A stretch of 64,000 nucleotides of DNA from Streptomyces noursei (GTDB taxonomy: Bacteria > Actinomycetota > Actinomycetes > Streptomycetales > Streptomycetaceae). The stretch is from assembly GCF_016917755.1 (NCBI RefSeq), contig NZ_CP070326.1:9300001-9364000 (forward strand). The letters run 5' to 3'. Shown here in pieces: positions 16,418 through 26,026 of the stretch. The first letter of the stretch is position 1. Every line of letters starts with the position of its first letter. The position numbers and the translations under genes are program-made. The notes under the pieces were generated by a model, which worked only from the letters and a program-made list of their open reading frames with translations, was not told where the DNA came from and searched no databases.

Positions 16418-17940
16418 GCCGCCTCCGCCGCCTGGTGCCGGGCGTCTCCGCGGTGCGCGGGCTGCGCGCCCGGCTCGTGGTGGCGTTCTTGCTGGTGGCC
16501 GCGGTCAGTGCGCTGACCACCGCCGGGCTGACCTACCGCGAGGCCCGGAACGCCATCCTCCAGCGGTCCCAGGACACCGCCGTCAACGACCTGCGGGCCC
16601 AGGTCAATTCGCTGGCCCCGGAGCTGGCGGTGCCGCCGTCCCGGTCCGACCTGGACTTCTTCCGGGTGAAGCTGGAACGCTCCGGCAAGTCCCGGGACTG
16701 GGACATCTCGGTGCACTACAACGGCGTCCCGGACGACGACGAGGGCGGGCTGCGGCGCGACATGACGGTGCCGGCCGACTTCAAGGCGTCGGTGGAGAAG
16801 CGCCGGGTGCCGGCCTTCCAGCGGATCGAGCGGGACGGCGCGCCCTGGCTGCTGATCGGGATGCCGGTGCGGCAGACCGACAACCAGCCGTCCGCGCTGA
16901 CGGTCTACGCACAGCTGCCGCTGCGCGCCGAGGAGGCCAACGTCGAGGCGCTGGTGAGCGCCGCGCGCGGCGGGGCGCTGCCGGCCTTCGCGCTGGCGGT
17001 GATCCTGCCGCTGTTCGCGGCGCGCGGGGTGCTGCGGCCGGTCCGGGGGCTGCGGCAGGCCGCCGGGCGGATCGCCGAGGGCAAGCTGGACACCCGGCTT
17101 GAGGTCAAGGGCGCCGACGAACTCGCCGATCTGTCGCGGACGTTCAACGAGATGGCGGCGAAACTGGAGGAGAGCATGGCGGAGCTGCGCCGCATGGAGG
17201 CCAACTCCCGACGGTTCGCGGCCGACGTCTCGCACGAGCTGCGGACGCCGCTGGCCGCGATGTCCGCGGTCACCGACGTGCTGGACGAGGACGCCGACTC
17301 GCTCGACCCGGACACCGCCTCCGCGGTCCGGCTGATCAGCCAGGAGACCGGGAAGCTGGCGCGGATGGTGGAGGACCTGATGGAGGTCTCGCGGTTCGAC
17401 GCGGGCGCCGCCGCGCTCCACCTGGACGAGGTCGACGTCGCCGAGACGATCCGCAAGACCCTCCAGGCCCGCGCCTGGCAGCAGCGGGTGACCGCGGACC
17501 TGCCGGACGACGTCCGGGTCCGGCTCGACCCGCGCCGGCTGGACGTGGTGGTGGCCAACCTCGTGGGCAACGCGCTGCACCACGGCGGCGAGCCGGTGCG
17601 GGTGGTGCTGCACGCGCCGGAGCCCGGCGACGCCACGGTGCTGATCGAGATCCGCGACAGCGGCCCGGGAATAGACCCCGAGGTGCTGCCGCACGTCTTC
17701 GACCGCTTCTACAAGGCGGACTCGGCCCGCGCCCGCTCCGAGGGCAGCGGGCTGGGGCTGGCCATCGCGCAGGAGAACGTCCGGCTGCACGGCGGCACCC
17801 TGCGCGCCGCCAACTCCCCCGAGGGCGGCGCGGTGTTCACCGTGGAACTGCCGCTGCGGCAGGAGGAGGCGCCGGCCGACGGGGCCGCCGACGAGCCCGC
17901 CGAGCAGCCCGCCGCCAGGAAGGGGCACGACGCCACATGA
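16414..17940 (+). CDS. Sensor histidine kinase with HAMP domain
   Basis: 508 residues, starting at a GTG that overlaps the regulator stop. Membrane helix 1 is about residues 19-39 (ARLVVAFLLVAAVSALTT) and helix 2 about 190-213. Between them is a sensor domain of 150 residues on the outer face. HAMP follows (LRPVRGLRQAAGRIAEG), then the phospho-acceptor H274 in DVSHELRTPL, the N box (VVANLVGNALHHGG), and the G1/G2 region (IRDSGPGIDPE, GSGLGLAIAQENV). All catalytic motifs are present. It forms a three-gene operon with the response regulator and a lipoprotein that also overlaps it by four bases; the lipoprotein may modulate sensing. Confidence 0.95.
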   Translation: MSRLRRLVPGVSAVRGLRARLVVAFLLVAAVSALTTAGLTYREARNAILQRSQDTAVNDLRAQVNSLAPELAVPPSRSDLDFFRVKLERSGKSRDWDISVHYNGVPDDDEGGLRRDMTVPADFKASVEKRRVPAFQRIERDGAPWLLIGMPVRQTDNQPSALTVYAQLPLRAEEANVEALVSAARGGALPAFALAVILPLFAARGVLRPVRGLRQAAGRIAEGKLDTRLEVKGADELADLSRTFNEMAAKLEESMAELRRMEANSRRFAADVSHELRTPLAAMSAVTDVLDEDADSLDPDTASAVRLISQETGKLARMVEDLMEVSRFDAGAAALHLDEVDVAETIRKTLQARAWQQRVTADLPDDVRVRLDPRRLDVVVANLVGNALHHGGEPVRVVLHAPEPGDATVLIEIRDSGPGIDPEVLPHVFDRFYKADSARARSEGSGLGLAIAQENVRLHGGTLRAANSPEGGAVFTVELPLRQEEAPADGAADEPAEQPAARKGHDAT

Positions 17941-18566
17941 TCAACCGACGTCCGACCGCGCACGGTCCGGCCGCCCGCCGTACCGCCGTCCGCCGCACCC
18001 CCGGCCGCCGGGCCGCGCTGGGCACCCTGGCCGGGGTGCTCACCGCGACGCTGGCCGGCTGCGGCATCGAGCCCACCGATGTGATCGACGCCGGTGAGCC
18101 GGCGACCGGGGTGCGGGCCCCGGGCAAGCCCCCGGCCGATGTGCAGTTGTTCTTCTACGGCCCGGACGGGCTCCATCCGGCGACCCGCCCGGCGAAGGAG
18201 CCGTTGGACCCGCAGGACGCGATCAACCTGCTGGTGCAGGGGCCGAACCACGCCGAGCGGATGCGCGGGCTGTCCAGCGTGGTGCCGAAGTTCCCCGCTC
18301 CGCTCACCGCGACGTCCGGGCCCGGGCGGGTCGCGATCACCCTGCCGGTCAACGCCAAGCTGGTGGACCCTGCCTCGCTGAACCAGTTGGTGTGCACCGC
18401 GGCCAACGCCCGGGTCCCCGGCGACAAGCCGCCGGGGCAGGTCACGGTCACCCTGGTCGGCGACGGCGTCCGGGTCGGACCCATGGTCTGCGGCGGCAAC
18501 AACGCCTTCCCGCTGGTCCAGCCGACCCCGACCGGCGCGAACGACAGCGCCGGCGAGGGCGGCTGA
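17937..18566 (+). CDS. Secreted lipoprotein (GerMN/LpqB-like) of the two-component operon
   Basis: 209 residues. A basic N-terminus with several arginines, including RRTPGRRAALG, precedes the hydrophobic stretch and a lipobox LAGC with the lipidated cysteine at 42. The mature part has VQLFFYGPDGLHPATR and DPQDAINLLVQGP, resembling the GerMN domain found in LpqB and in AfsQ- or Cse-associated lipoproteins. It overlaps the kinase gene by four bases, so the three proteins are made together. By analogy with CseA or LpqB, it may damp or tune the kinase from outside the membrane. The paired arginines could suit the Tat route, but that is uncertain. Confidence 0.85.
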   Translation: MINRRPTAHGPAARRTAVRRTPGRRAALGTLAGVLTATLAGCGIEPTDVIDAGEPATGVRAPGKPPADVQLFFYGPDGLHPATRPAKEPLDPQDAINLLVQGPNHAERMRGLSSVVPKFPAPLTATSGPGRVAITLPVNAKLVDPASLNQLVCTAANARVPGDKPPGQVTVTLVGDGVRVGPMVCGGNNAFPLVQPTPTGANDSAGEGG

Positions 18567-18571
18567 CCGGC

Positions 18572-18609
18572 CGCTCCCCGTCCGTCCGGGCCGGGCCGGA
18601 AGGGGAGCG
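18572..18609. terminator. Hairpin after the two-component operon
   Basis: CGCTCCCC pairs with GGGGAGCG across a 22-base GC-rich loop that itself can fold (CCGGGCCGGGCCGG). It begins five bases after the lipoprotein stop and most likely ends the operon. Confidence 0.6.
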
Positions 18610-18665
18610 TGCGTTACGGTGAAGGAGCGAGGACCGTCCGGACCGCACCTCGGGAGAATCCCACG

Positions 18666-19067
18666 ATGACCGAGCGCAAACCCCCCGGCGTCAGCTTCGA
18701 GAGCTGGGTCGACAAGCAGATCCGTGAGTCGGACGAGCGCGGCGGCTTCGAGCGCCTGCCGGGCTTCGGCAAGCCCCTCCCCCATCTCGACCGGCCGTAC
18801 GACGAGACCTGGTGGATCAAGGAGAAGATGAGCCGGGAGCAGCTCTCCTTCCTCCCGCCCACCCTCGTCCTGCGCAAGGAGGCCGAGGAGGCGCTCCAGG
18901 GCGCCGCGGAGGCGCCGAGCGAGGCCGCGCTGCGCCGCATCCTGACGGAGATCAACGACCGGATCCGGGCGGCGCTGGCCGCACCGCCCGAGGGCCCGCC
19001 GCTGAACCTCGTCCCGTTCGACATCGAGGAGCAGGCCCGCATCTGGCGGGCGCGGCACGGGAGTTGA
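18666..19067 (+). CDS. DUF1992 (DnaJ-homologue subfamily C28-like) protein
   Basis: 133 residues from ATG 18666. Family motifs are strong: SFESWVDKQIRESDERGGFE, LPGFGKPLPHLDRPYDETWW and the helical RKEAEEALQGA. The DUF1992 domain occurs alone in bacteria and next to J domains in eukaryotes (DNAJC28). It lacks the HPD motif, so it is not a J-domain co-chaperone. The biochemical role is unknown. It has no signal peptide and should be cytoplasmic. It stands alone after a terminator. Confidence 0.85.
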   Translation: MTERKPPGVSFESWVDKQIRESDERGGFERLPGFGKPLPHLDRPYDETWWIKEKMSREQLSFLPPTLVLRKEAEEALQGAAEAPSEAALRRILTEINDRIRAALAAPPEGPPLNLVPFDIEEQARIWRARHGS

Positions 19068-19085
19068 GCTCCGGCACGCGGCGCG

Positions 19086-20372
19086 TCAGGGCCCGGTCGG
19101 CGCCAGCCGGACCCGTAGGAACCGCGGTCGGTACAGCTCCACGTCGCCGTTGACCACCGGGTCGGCGGGGGCGCCGGGCGGGCCGAGCCAGTTGACGTCA
19201 TAGCTGAGCAGCAGCCCCGCGTCGGTGGTGAACTCCGGGTGTGCCTGCGGGTTGTAGACCGCGATGTGGTCGGGGTCGGGGCCGGCCGGGCGCGGCGGGG
19301 TGATCCGGCCGGTCGGGCCGTGCCAGGGGCCCTGGGGCGAGCAGGCCCAATAGCCGGTGATCGTCCGCAGTCCGGCGCCGCCCGCGGTGTCCATGGTGAG
19401 CAGCACCCAGGTACCCCCGGCGGCGCGGACGACGGTGAAGGCGCTGCCGACGCCGCGCCGGCCGCCGCCGCGCAGGACCGGCGCGGCCCGCCCGGCGTCG
19501 CGCTGCCAGTGGGCGCCGTCCCAGAACCGCCAGGCCGCCCGGTCCGCGAGCCGACCGACCGGGACCCGCGCCAGATAGCCGCTGTCGGCCGGGGACGAGG
19601 GCGGGTCGTCACCGCCGAAGACGTAGTTCCAGGCGCCGTCACGGACCAGCGCGGTGCCGTAGAGGACGACTCGGCCCGGGTCGGCGACGGCGCTGCGGTC
19701 GGCGACCGGGGTGAGGGACTCCAGCCGGAGGTCGGGCAGGGAGAGGGTGGCGACCTCGGTGCCGCGGGGCACGCCGAAGATCCACGCGCCGGTGCCGGGG
19801 ACGCGGTTCCACAGCAGCACCCGGACGACCCGGTCCGGTGAGCCGGGGGCGCGCGGTTCGACGGTCGCGTGGACCGGCCAGCGCCAGCCGCCGCCGGGCG
19901 GGTCGGGGAAGAACGGCCCGGGGGCGGCGGGGGTGCCGCCGGTCAGGGTGCGCTCCGGCGTGCCCGAGGAGTTCATCAGAACGAGGGAATTGTGCCGCAG
20001 GAACGGCGTGCCGCCGGCGTCGGTGGTGCGCCAACGGTAGGGCGCGCCCTGGGGGTTGGGCGGTGGGTGGACCCGGTCGAGGAAGGTGTCGGAGAACAGC
20101 CAGAGCGTCCGGCCGTCCGGAAGGCGCACCGAGTGGGTGCCGTCACCGCCGGTCCAGTCGTCGCCGCGGGAGTCGTCGTCGCCGTAGCGGGCGAATGCCG
20201 TGGTGGTCGCCGGGTCGGTGGTCCAGGAGGCGGGGGTGCGGCCCGTGCAGGCGGCGTGGTCGTCGGTGCCGCGGGGCGGCGCCGGCGCCAGGAGGGCGGC
20301 CACGGCGGTCAGGAGCAGGAGGGCGAGCAGGCCGGCGGCGAGCGCGGGGCGGGTGATCGGCGGGTGGCGCAT
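19086..20372 (-). CDS. Secreted beta-propeller-like protein (DUF5005/DUF4185-type)
   Basis: 428 residues. The N-terminal hydrophobic segment (LAAGLLALLLLTAVAALLA, about 12-31) is a signal peptide or anchor. The outer part has recurring motifs seen in propeller folds related to glycoside hydrolases: LPDGRTLWLFSDTFLDRV, TPFLRHNSLVLM, WPVHATVEP, YVFGGDD, and near the end AVYNPQAHPEF with LLLSYDVNW. The LFSDTF and NSLV signatures fit DUF5005 or DUF4185 proteins, which are predicted carbohydrate-active but not biochemically defined. It is convergent with the DUF1992 gene and divergent from mutA. The sugar substrate and activity are unknown. Confidence 0.7.
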   Translation of the reverse strand: MRHPPITRPALAAGLLALLLLTAVAALLAPAPPRGTDDHAACTGRTPASWTTDPATTTAFARYGDDDSRGDDWTGGDGTHSVRLPDGRTLWLFSDTFLDRVHPPPNPQGAPYRWRTTDAGGTPFLRHNSLVLMNSSGTPERTLTGGTPAAPGPFFPDPPGGGWRWPVHATVEPRAPGSPDRVVRVLLWNRVPGTGAWIFGVPRGTEVATLSLPDLRLESLTPVADRSAVADPGRVVLYGTALVRDGAWNYVFGGDDPPSSPADSGYLARVPVGRLADRAAWRFWDGAHWQRDAGRAAPVLRGGGRRGVGSAFTVVRAAGGTWVLLTMDTAGGAGLRTITGYWACSPQGPWHGPTGRITPPRPAGPDPDHIAVYNPQAHPEFTTDAGLLLSYDVNWLGPPGAPADPVVNGDVELYRPRFLRVRLAPTGP

Positions 20373-20565
20373 GCCGCTCCTCGGTGGGGTGCCGGGCCAC
20401 CGTAGCGCGGCGGACAGCGCCGTCTCGGGAGCGGCAGGCGGAGCGGCGCTCGCCCGTCCGGGGCGGGTTCGCCCTGTTCATGGCGTTCGGCGGCCGGCTC
20501 AACGAGGGCAAGGTCACAGCCTTGCCCCCTGCTCCGGTCGACGGTCGCTCGCCTAGCCTGCTGCC

Positions 20566-22452
20566 ATGACCGCCGAGTCCCCCGAACTCCCCCTGGCCGC
20601 CGCCTTCCCGGCGGCCGAGCGCGAGCAGTGGCAGCGTCTCGTCGAAGGGGTGCTCCGCAAATCGGGCGCCTCCGAGGCCACCGGTGCCGCCGCCGAGGAC
20701 GCGCTCACCACGGATCTCCAGGACGGGATCCGCGTCCGACCGCTCTACACCGCACAGGACGCGCCACCGGCCGCGGGCCTGCCGGGTTTCCCGCCGTTCA
20801 TAAGGGCGGGCCGGCCGGAGGGCACGGCCGGCTCGGGGTGGGACGTGCGCCAGCGGCACGCGGGCACCGATCCCCGGCGGGTCAACGAGGCGGTGCTCGC
20901 CGACCTGGAGAACGGGGTCACGTCTGTATGGCTGACCGTCGGCGACGGCGGCGTCCCGGTGTCCGGTCTGGCCCAGGCGCTCCAGGGCGTGTATCTGGAC
21001 CTGGCGCCGGTGGTCCTGGACGCGGGTGCAGAATTCCCCGCGGCGGCAGCGGAGTTGCAGCGGCTCTACCGGGAGTCCGGGGTGGCGCTGGCCGAGACGG
21101 CGGGCGCGCTGGGCGCGGACCCGCTGGGCGTGCTCGCCCGGACCGGCGACGACCGCGGACTGGCCGACGGGCTGGCGGCCGCCGCCCACCTGGCCGGCTG
21201 GGCCGAGGAGAGCGCCCCGCGGATCCGCGCGGTGACCGTCGACGCCCTGCCGTACCACGAGGCGGGCGGCTCGGCGGCCGAGGAGTTGGGCGCTTCGCTG
21301 GCCACCGGCGTGGGCTATCTGCGGGAACTGACCGCGGACGGGCGGGGCCTGGGCATCGACGCGGCCTGCCGGCAGCTGGAGTTCCGCTACGCCGCCACCG
21401 CCGACCAGTTCCTGACCATCGCCAAGCTGCGTGCCGCCCGGCTGCTGTGGGCCCGGGTCGCCGAGGTCTGCGGGGTGTCGCCGGCCGCCGCCGCGCAGCG
21501 CCAACACGCGGTCACCTCGACGGTCATGATGTCCCGTCGGGACCCGTGGGTGAACATGCTGCGCACCACCGTCGCCGGGCTGTCCGCCGGCCTGGGCGGC
21601 GCGGACGCGGTGACCGTGCTGCCGTTCGACGCGGCGCTGGGCCTGCCGGACGCGTTCGCCCGGCGGATCGCCCGGAACACCCAGTCGGTGCTGCTGGAGG
21701 AGTCGCACCTGGCGAAGGTGATCGACCCGGCGGGCGGCTCCTGGTACGTCGAGCAGCTCACCGCCGAACTGGCCCGCGCGGGCTGGGCGTTCTTCCAGGA
21801 GATCGAGGGCGCCGGCGGCCAGGTCGCCGCGCTGCGGTCCGGGATGCTCGGCGACCGGCTGGCGGAGACCTGGCGGCGGCGCAGCGCGGACCTGGCGCAC
21901 CGCCGGGAACCGATCACCGGTGTCAGCGAGTTCCCGCAGCTGGCCGAGTCGCCGCTGGAGCGCGAGGCGGCCCCGGTACCGGCCGGCGGGGGGCTGCCGC
22001 GGGTACGCCGGGACGACGCGTTCGAGGCGCTGCGGGCCCGTTCCGATGCGCATCTGGCGGCGCACGGGGCGCGCCCCGCGGCGTTCCTGGCCGCGCTGGG
22101 CCCGGTCGCGGCGCACACCGCGCGGGTGGCGTTCACCGCCAACCTCTTCCAGGCGGGCGGCATCGAGACCACCGCGGAGCAGGTGACGGCGGAGTCGGTG
22201 GCCGCGGCCTTCGCGGCGAGCGGCGCGCGGATCGCCGCGGTGTGTTCCAGTGACGCCGTGTACGCCGAGCAGGCGGCGGAGGTGGCCGCGGCGCTGAAGT
22301 CGGCGGGCGCGGTGCGGGTGTATCTGGCGGGCAAACCGCGCGAGCACCGGGAGGATTTCGTGGCGGCCGGAGTGGACACGTTCGTGTTCGCGGGCTGCGA
22401 CGCGGCCGGGGTGCTGTCCTCGGCCCTGGATGTCACGGAGGTGGCGGGATGA
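20566..22452 (+). CDS. mutA: Methylmalonyl-CoA mutase small (beta) subunit
   Basis: 628 residues. It carries the mutase TIM-barrel fold without the cobalamin ligand: the C-terminal region lacks the DxHxxG motif present in its partner. Shared mutase segments include TIAKLRAARLLWARVAE, the ARRIARNTQSVLLEESHL stretch and DPAGGSWYVEQLT. This subunit pairs with MutB to form the heterodimer that interconverts succinyl-CoA and methylmalonyl-CoA, feeding propionyl-CoA into central metabolism or supplying extender units for polyketides. The gene overlaps mutB by four bases, which enforces coupled synthesis. About 190 bp separate it from the divergent secreted-protein gene and must contain its promoter. 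Confidence 0.95.
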   Translation: MTAESPELPLAAAFPAAEREQWQRLVEGVLRKSGASEATGAAAEDALTTDLQDGIRVRPLYTAQDAPPAAGLPGFPPFIRAGRPEGTAGSGWDVRQRHAGTDPRRVNEAVLADLENGVTSVWLTVGDGGVPVSGLAQALQGVYLDLAPVVLDAGAEFPAAAAELQRLYRESGVALAETAGALGADPLGVLARTGDDRGLADGLAAAAHLAGWAEESAPRIRAVTVDALPYHEAGGSAAEELGASLATGVGYLRELTADGRGLGIDAACRQLEFRYAATADQFLTIAKLRAARLLWARVAEVCGVSPAAAAQRQHAVTSTVMMSRRDPWVNMLRTTVAGLSAGLGGADAVTVLPFDAALGLPDAFARRIARNTQSVLLEESHLAKVIDPAGGSWYVEQLTAELARAGWAFFQEIEGAGGQVAALRSGMLGDRLAETWRRRSADLAHRREPITGVSEFPQLAESPLEREAAPVPAGGGLPRVRRDDAFEALRARSDAHLAAHGARPAAFLAALGPVAAHTARVAFTANLFQAGGIETTAEQVTAESVAAAFAASGARIAAVCSSDAVYAEQAAEVAAALKSAGAVRVYLAGKPREHREDFVAAGVDTFVFAGCDAAGVLSSALDVTEVAG

Positions 22453-24680
22453 AGGAGACTGCACGACAGGCGGGCGCCATCCCGGACTTCAGCACGGTGG
22501 AGCTGGGCGATGCATCCGGGGCGGCGGCGTCCGGTGACCGGGACCGCTGGGCGGAGGCCGTCCAGCAGGCGACCGGCAAGAGCGTCACGGACCTGACCTG
22601 GGAGACGCCGGAGGGCATCGACGTCAAGCCGCTCTACACCGCGGACGACCTCGACGACCTGGACTTCCTGGGCACCTACCCGGGCATCGCGCCGTATCTG
22701 CGCGGCCCGTACCCGACGATGTACGTCAACCAGCCCTGGACGATCCGGCAGTACGCGGGCTTCTCCACCGCCGAGGAGTCCAACGCCTTCTACCGGCGCA
22801 ACCTCGCCGCCGGCCAGAAGGGCCTGTCGGTCGCCTTCGACCTGCCCACGCACCGCGGCTACGACAGCGACCACCCGCGGGTGACCGGTGACGTCGGCAT
22901 GGCGGGCGTGGCGATCGACTCGATCTACGACATGCGGCAGCTCTTCGAGGGCATCCCGCTGGACAAGATGACGGTGTCGATGACGATGAACGGCGCGGTG
23001 CTGCCCGTTCTCGCCCTCTACATCGTGGCCGCCGAGGAGCAGGGCGTACCGCCCGAGAAGCTGGCCGGGACCATCCAGAACGACATCCTCAAGGAGTTCA
23101 TGGTCCGCAACACCTACATCTATCCGCCGCAGCCCTCGATGCGGATCATCTCCGACATCTTCGCGTACACCTCGCAGAAGATGCCGCGCTACAACTCCAT
23201 CTCGATCTCCGGCTACCACATCCAGGAGGCGGGTGCGACGGCCGACCTGGAGTTGGCGTACACCCTCGCCGACGGGGTGGAGTACCTGCGGGCGGGCATG
23301 GCGGCCGGCATGGACGTGGACTCCTTCGCGCCGCGGCTCTCCTTCTTCTGGGCGATCGGCATGAACTTCTTCATGGAGATCGCCAAGCTGCGCGCGGCCC
23401 GGCTGCTGTGGGCGCGGCTGGTGAAGCAGTTCGACCCGAAGAACCCCAAGTCGCTCTCGCTGCGCACCCATTCGCAGACCTCGGGCTGGTCGCTGACCGC
23501 GCAGGACGTGTTCAACAACGTCACCCGGACGTGTGTGGAGGCGATGGCCGCGACCCAGGGCCACACCCAGTCGCTGCACACCAACGCGCTCGACGAGGCG
23601 CTGGCGCTGCCCACCGACTTCTCGGCGCGGATCGCCCGGAACACCCAGCTGTTCCTCCAGCAGGAGTCGGGCACCTGCCGGGTGATCGACCCGTGGGGCG
23701 GCAGCGCGTACGTCGAGCGGCTCACCCACGATCTGGCGCGCCGGGCCTGGGCGCACATCGAGGAGGTCGAGGCGGCCGGCGGCATGGCCAAGGCGATCGA
23801 CGCGGGCATCCCCAAGCTGCGCGTCGAGGAGGCCGCGGCACGTACGCAGGCGCGGATCGACTCCGGGCGTCAGGCGCTGATCGGCGTCAACAAGTACCGG
23901 GTGGAGACGGACGAGGAGATCGAGGTCCTCAAGGTCGACAACTCCGCGGTGCGGGCCCAGCAGATCGACAAGCTCAAGCGGCTGCGGGCGGAGCGCGACG
24001 AGGACGCCTGCCGGCGGGCACTGCGGGCGCTGACCGAGGCGGCGAAGGCCGCGCCAGGGCCGGGGCTTGAGGGCAATCTGCTGGCGCTGGCGGTGGACGC
24101 GGCCCGCGCGATGGCGACCGTCGGGGAGATCTCGGACGCCCTGGAGGAGGTCTACGGCCGCCACTCGGGCCAGATCCGTACCATCTCCGGTGTGTACCGA
24201 GACGAAGCGGGACCCTCGTCGGGGGTCGAGCGCACCCGGGAGCTGGTGGCCGCGTTCGAGCGCGCCGAGGGCCGCCGGCCGCGCATCCTGGTGGCCAAGA
24301 TGGGGCAGGACGGCCATGACCGCGGCCAGAAGGTGATCGCCACGGCCTTCGCCGACCTGGGCTTCGACGTCGACGTCGGCCCGCTGTTCCAGACCCCAGC
24401 CGAGGTGGCCCGGCAGGCGGTGGAGGCCGACGTGCACATCGTCGGGGTGTCCTCGCTGGCGGCCGGTCACCTCACGCTGGTGCCGGCGCTGCGGGAGGCG
24501 CTGGCGGCGGAGGACCGGGAGGACATCACCATCGTGGTCGGCGGGGTGATCCCGCCGCAGGACGTCCAGCCGCTGCGGGACATGGGCGCCGCCGCGGTGT
24601 TCCTGCCCGGCACCGTCATCCCGGACGCGGCCCACGACCTGGTGCGGGACCTGGCGTCGGTCCTCGGCCACGAGCTGTAG
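22449..24680 (+). CDS. mutB: Methylmalonyl-CoA mutase large (alpha) subunit, B12-dependent
   Basis: 743 residues. The N-terminal barrel has the substrate-binding segments TMYVNQPWTIRQYAGFS and VAFDLPTHRGYDSDHPRV, and the conserved SISGYHIQEAGA. The C-terminal flavodoxin-like domain binds adenosylcobalamin through KMGQDGHDRG, with the axial histidine at residue 623, plus SSLAAGHLTL and VVGGVIPPQD. All key motifs are intact. With MutA it performs the radical rearrangement of (R)-methylmalonyl-CoA and succinyl-CoA in the cytoplasm. The meaB gene follows after 11 bp, giving a mutA-mutB-meaB operon. Confidence 0.97.
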   Translation: MKETARQAGAIPDFSTVELGDASGAAASGDRDRWAEAVQQATGKSVTDLTWETPEGIDVKPLYTADDLDDLDFLGTYPGIAPYLRGPYPTMYVNQPWTIRQYAGFSTAEESNAFYRRNLAAGQKGLSVAFDLPTHRGYDSDHPRVTGDVGMAGVAIDSIYDMRQLFEGIPLDKMTVSMTMNGAVLPVLALYIVAAEEQGVPPEKLAGTIQNDILKEFMVRNTYIYPPQPSMRIISDIFAYTSQKMPRYNSISISGYHIQEAGATADLELAYTLADGVEYLRAGMAAGMDVDSFAPRLSFFWAIGMNFFMEIAKLRAARLLWARLVKQFDPKNPKSLSLRTHSQTSGWSLTAQDVFNNVTRTCVEAMAATQGHTQSLHTNALDEALALPTDFSARIARNTQLFLQQESGTCRVIDPWGGSAYVERLTHDLARRAWAHIEEVEAAGGMAKAIDAGIPKLRVEEAAARTQARIDSGRQALIGVNKYRVETDEEIEVLKVDNSAVRAQQIDKLKRLRAERDEDACRRALRALTEAAKAAPGPGLEGNLLALAVDAARAMATVGEISDALEEVYGRHSGQIRTISGVYRDEAGPSSGVERTRELVAAFERAEGRRPRILVAKMGQDGHDRGQKVIATAFADLGFDVDVGPLFQTPAEVARQAVEADVHIVGVSSLAAGHLTLVPALREALAAEDREDITIVVGGVIPPQDVQPLRDMGAAAVFLPGTVIPDAAHDLVRDLASVLGHEL

Positions 24681-24691
24681 AGCGGAGGGGC

Positions 24692-25795
24692 ATGCCTGCG
24701 AGGATCGATGTCGACCGGTACGCCGAGGGGGTGCGGGCCGGCTCCCGGGCCTGGATCGCCCGCGCGGTCACCCTGGTCGAGTCCACCCGCGCCGATCACC
24801 GGGCGGCGGCCCAGCAGCTGCTGGTGCGGCTGCTGCCGTACTCCGGCGCGGCCCGGCGGGTGGGCATCAGCGGCGTGCCGGGCGTCGGCAAGTCGACCTT
24901 CATCGACGCGCTCGGCTCGCTGTTGACCGGGATGGGACACCGGGTGGCGGTGCTGGCCGTCGATCCGTCCTCCAGCCGGACCGGCGGCTCCATCCTCGGC
25001 GACAAGACCCGGATGGAGCGGCTGGCGACCGACCCGGCGGCGTTCGTCCGTCCCTCCCCCACGTCCGGCACGCTGGGCGGGGTGGCGCGGGCGACCCGGG
25101 AGTCGATCGTGGTGATGGAGGCCGCGGGGTACGACGTGGTGCTGGTGGAGACGGTCGGCGTCGGCCAGTCGGAGACCACCGTCGCCAACATGGTCGACAC
25201 GTTCCTGCTGCTGACGCTGGCCCGCACCGGGGACCAGCTCCAGGGCATCAAGAAGGGCGTGCTGGAGCTGGCGGACCTGGTGTCGGTCAACAAGGCGGAC
25301 GGCCCGCACGAGCGGGACGCCCGGTCGGCGGCGCGCGAACTCGCCGGCGCCCTGCGGCTGTTGCAGCCGGCCGACGCGGCGTGGACCCCGCCGGTGCTCA
25401 CCTGCAGCGCCCGCGAGGGCACCGGGCTCAAGACGGTGTGGGAGCGGATCGAGCAGCACCGCACCCTGCTGGAGTCCACCGGCGCGCTCGCCGAGCGGCG
25501 CCGCGCCCAGCAGGTCGACTGGACGTGGTCGATGGTCCGGGACCGGCTGATCGACCGCCTCCAGGAGCATCCGGAGGTCCGTCGGCTGGGTCCGGAGGTC
25601 GAGGGGGCGGTCCGCGCGGGCGAGATCACCGCGACCCTGGCGGCGGAGCGGCTGCTGTCGGCCTTCGGCCTGGGCGACGGATTGGCCGAGGGCCTGGCCG
25701 GCGGCCGCGCGGGCGGTTCTGACGGCGGCGCGCTCGGTGGTTCGGCCGGCGACGTGACGGACGGTGCGTCAGGGGAGCGGGCGAGCGCGACCTGA
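24692..25795 (+). CDS. meaB: MeaB/ArgK-type GTPase, methylmalonyl-CoA mutase chaperone
   Basis: 367 residues. The G domain has the P-loop GVPGVGKST at 61-69, the family motif LAVDPSSSRTGGSILGDKTRM, VLVETVGVGQSE for the third G motif, and SVNKADG for guanine recognition. MeaB loads adenosylcobalamin, keeps the mutase active and ejects damaged cofactor using GTP. The last 45 residues are Gly/Ala/Asp-rich low-complexity sequence and look disordered. The gene order with the mutase subunits is the standard one, so the assignment is firm; the older name ArgK for arginine transport does not apply. Confidence 0.95.
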   Translation: MPARIDVDRYAEGVRAGSRAWIARAVTLVESTRADHRAAAQQLLVRLLPYSGAARRVGISGVPGVGKSTFIDALGSLLTGMGHRVAVLAVDPSSSRTGGSILGDKTRMERLATDPAAFVRPSPTSGTLGGVARATRESIVVMEAAGYDVVLVETVGVGQSETTVANMVDTFLLLTLARTGDQLQGIKKGVLELADLVSVNKADGPHERDARSAARELAGALRLLQPADAAWTPPVLTCSAREGTGLKTVWERIEQHRTLLESTGALAERRRAQQVDWTWSMVRDRLIDRLQEHPEVRRLGPEVEGAVRAGEITATLAAERLLSAFGLGDGLAEGLAGGRAGGSDGGALGGSAGDVTDGASGERASAT

Positions 25796-26026
25796 GCGGG
25801 TGACGGCCGGGCCGCGACGACTGCCCGGCCCGCCCCCTGCGCCCCCGGGGCCAGGGCCCCTTACGGGTTCCCCTACACCGTCGGGAGGACGTGCGAACCG
25901 GTCGCGCTCCGGGTGCGGTAGGGGAAAGTGTCTCCCCCTGTACGACGCCCGGGCACGCCCCGGCGGCGGATGATCGACTCCGGAGGCGGCCGTTGCCGGG
26001 CCGCCGTGCCCGAACTGGAGACCGCC

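Noticed and set aside
20373..22464. A 773-residue minus-strand frame over mutA
   Set aside because: Only its end belongs to the secreted propeller-like protein; the rest is antisense to mutA with no ribosome site.
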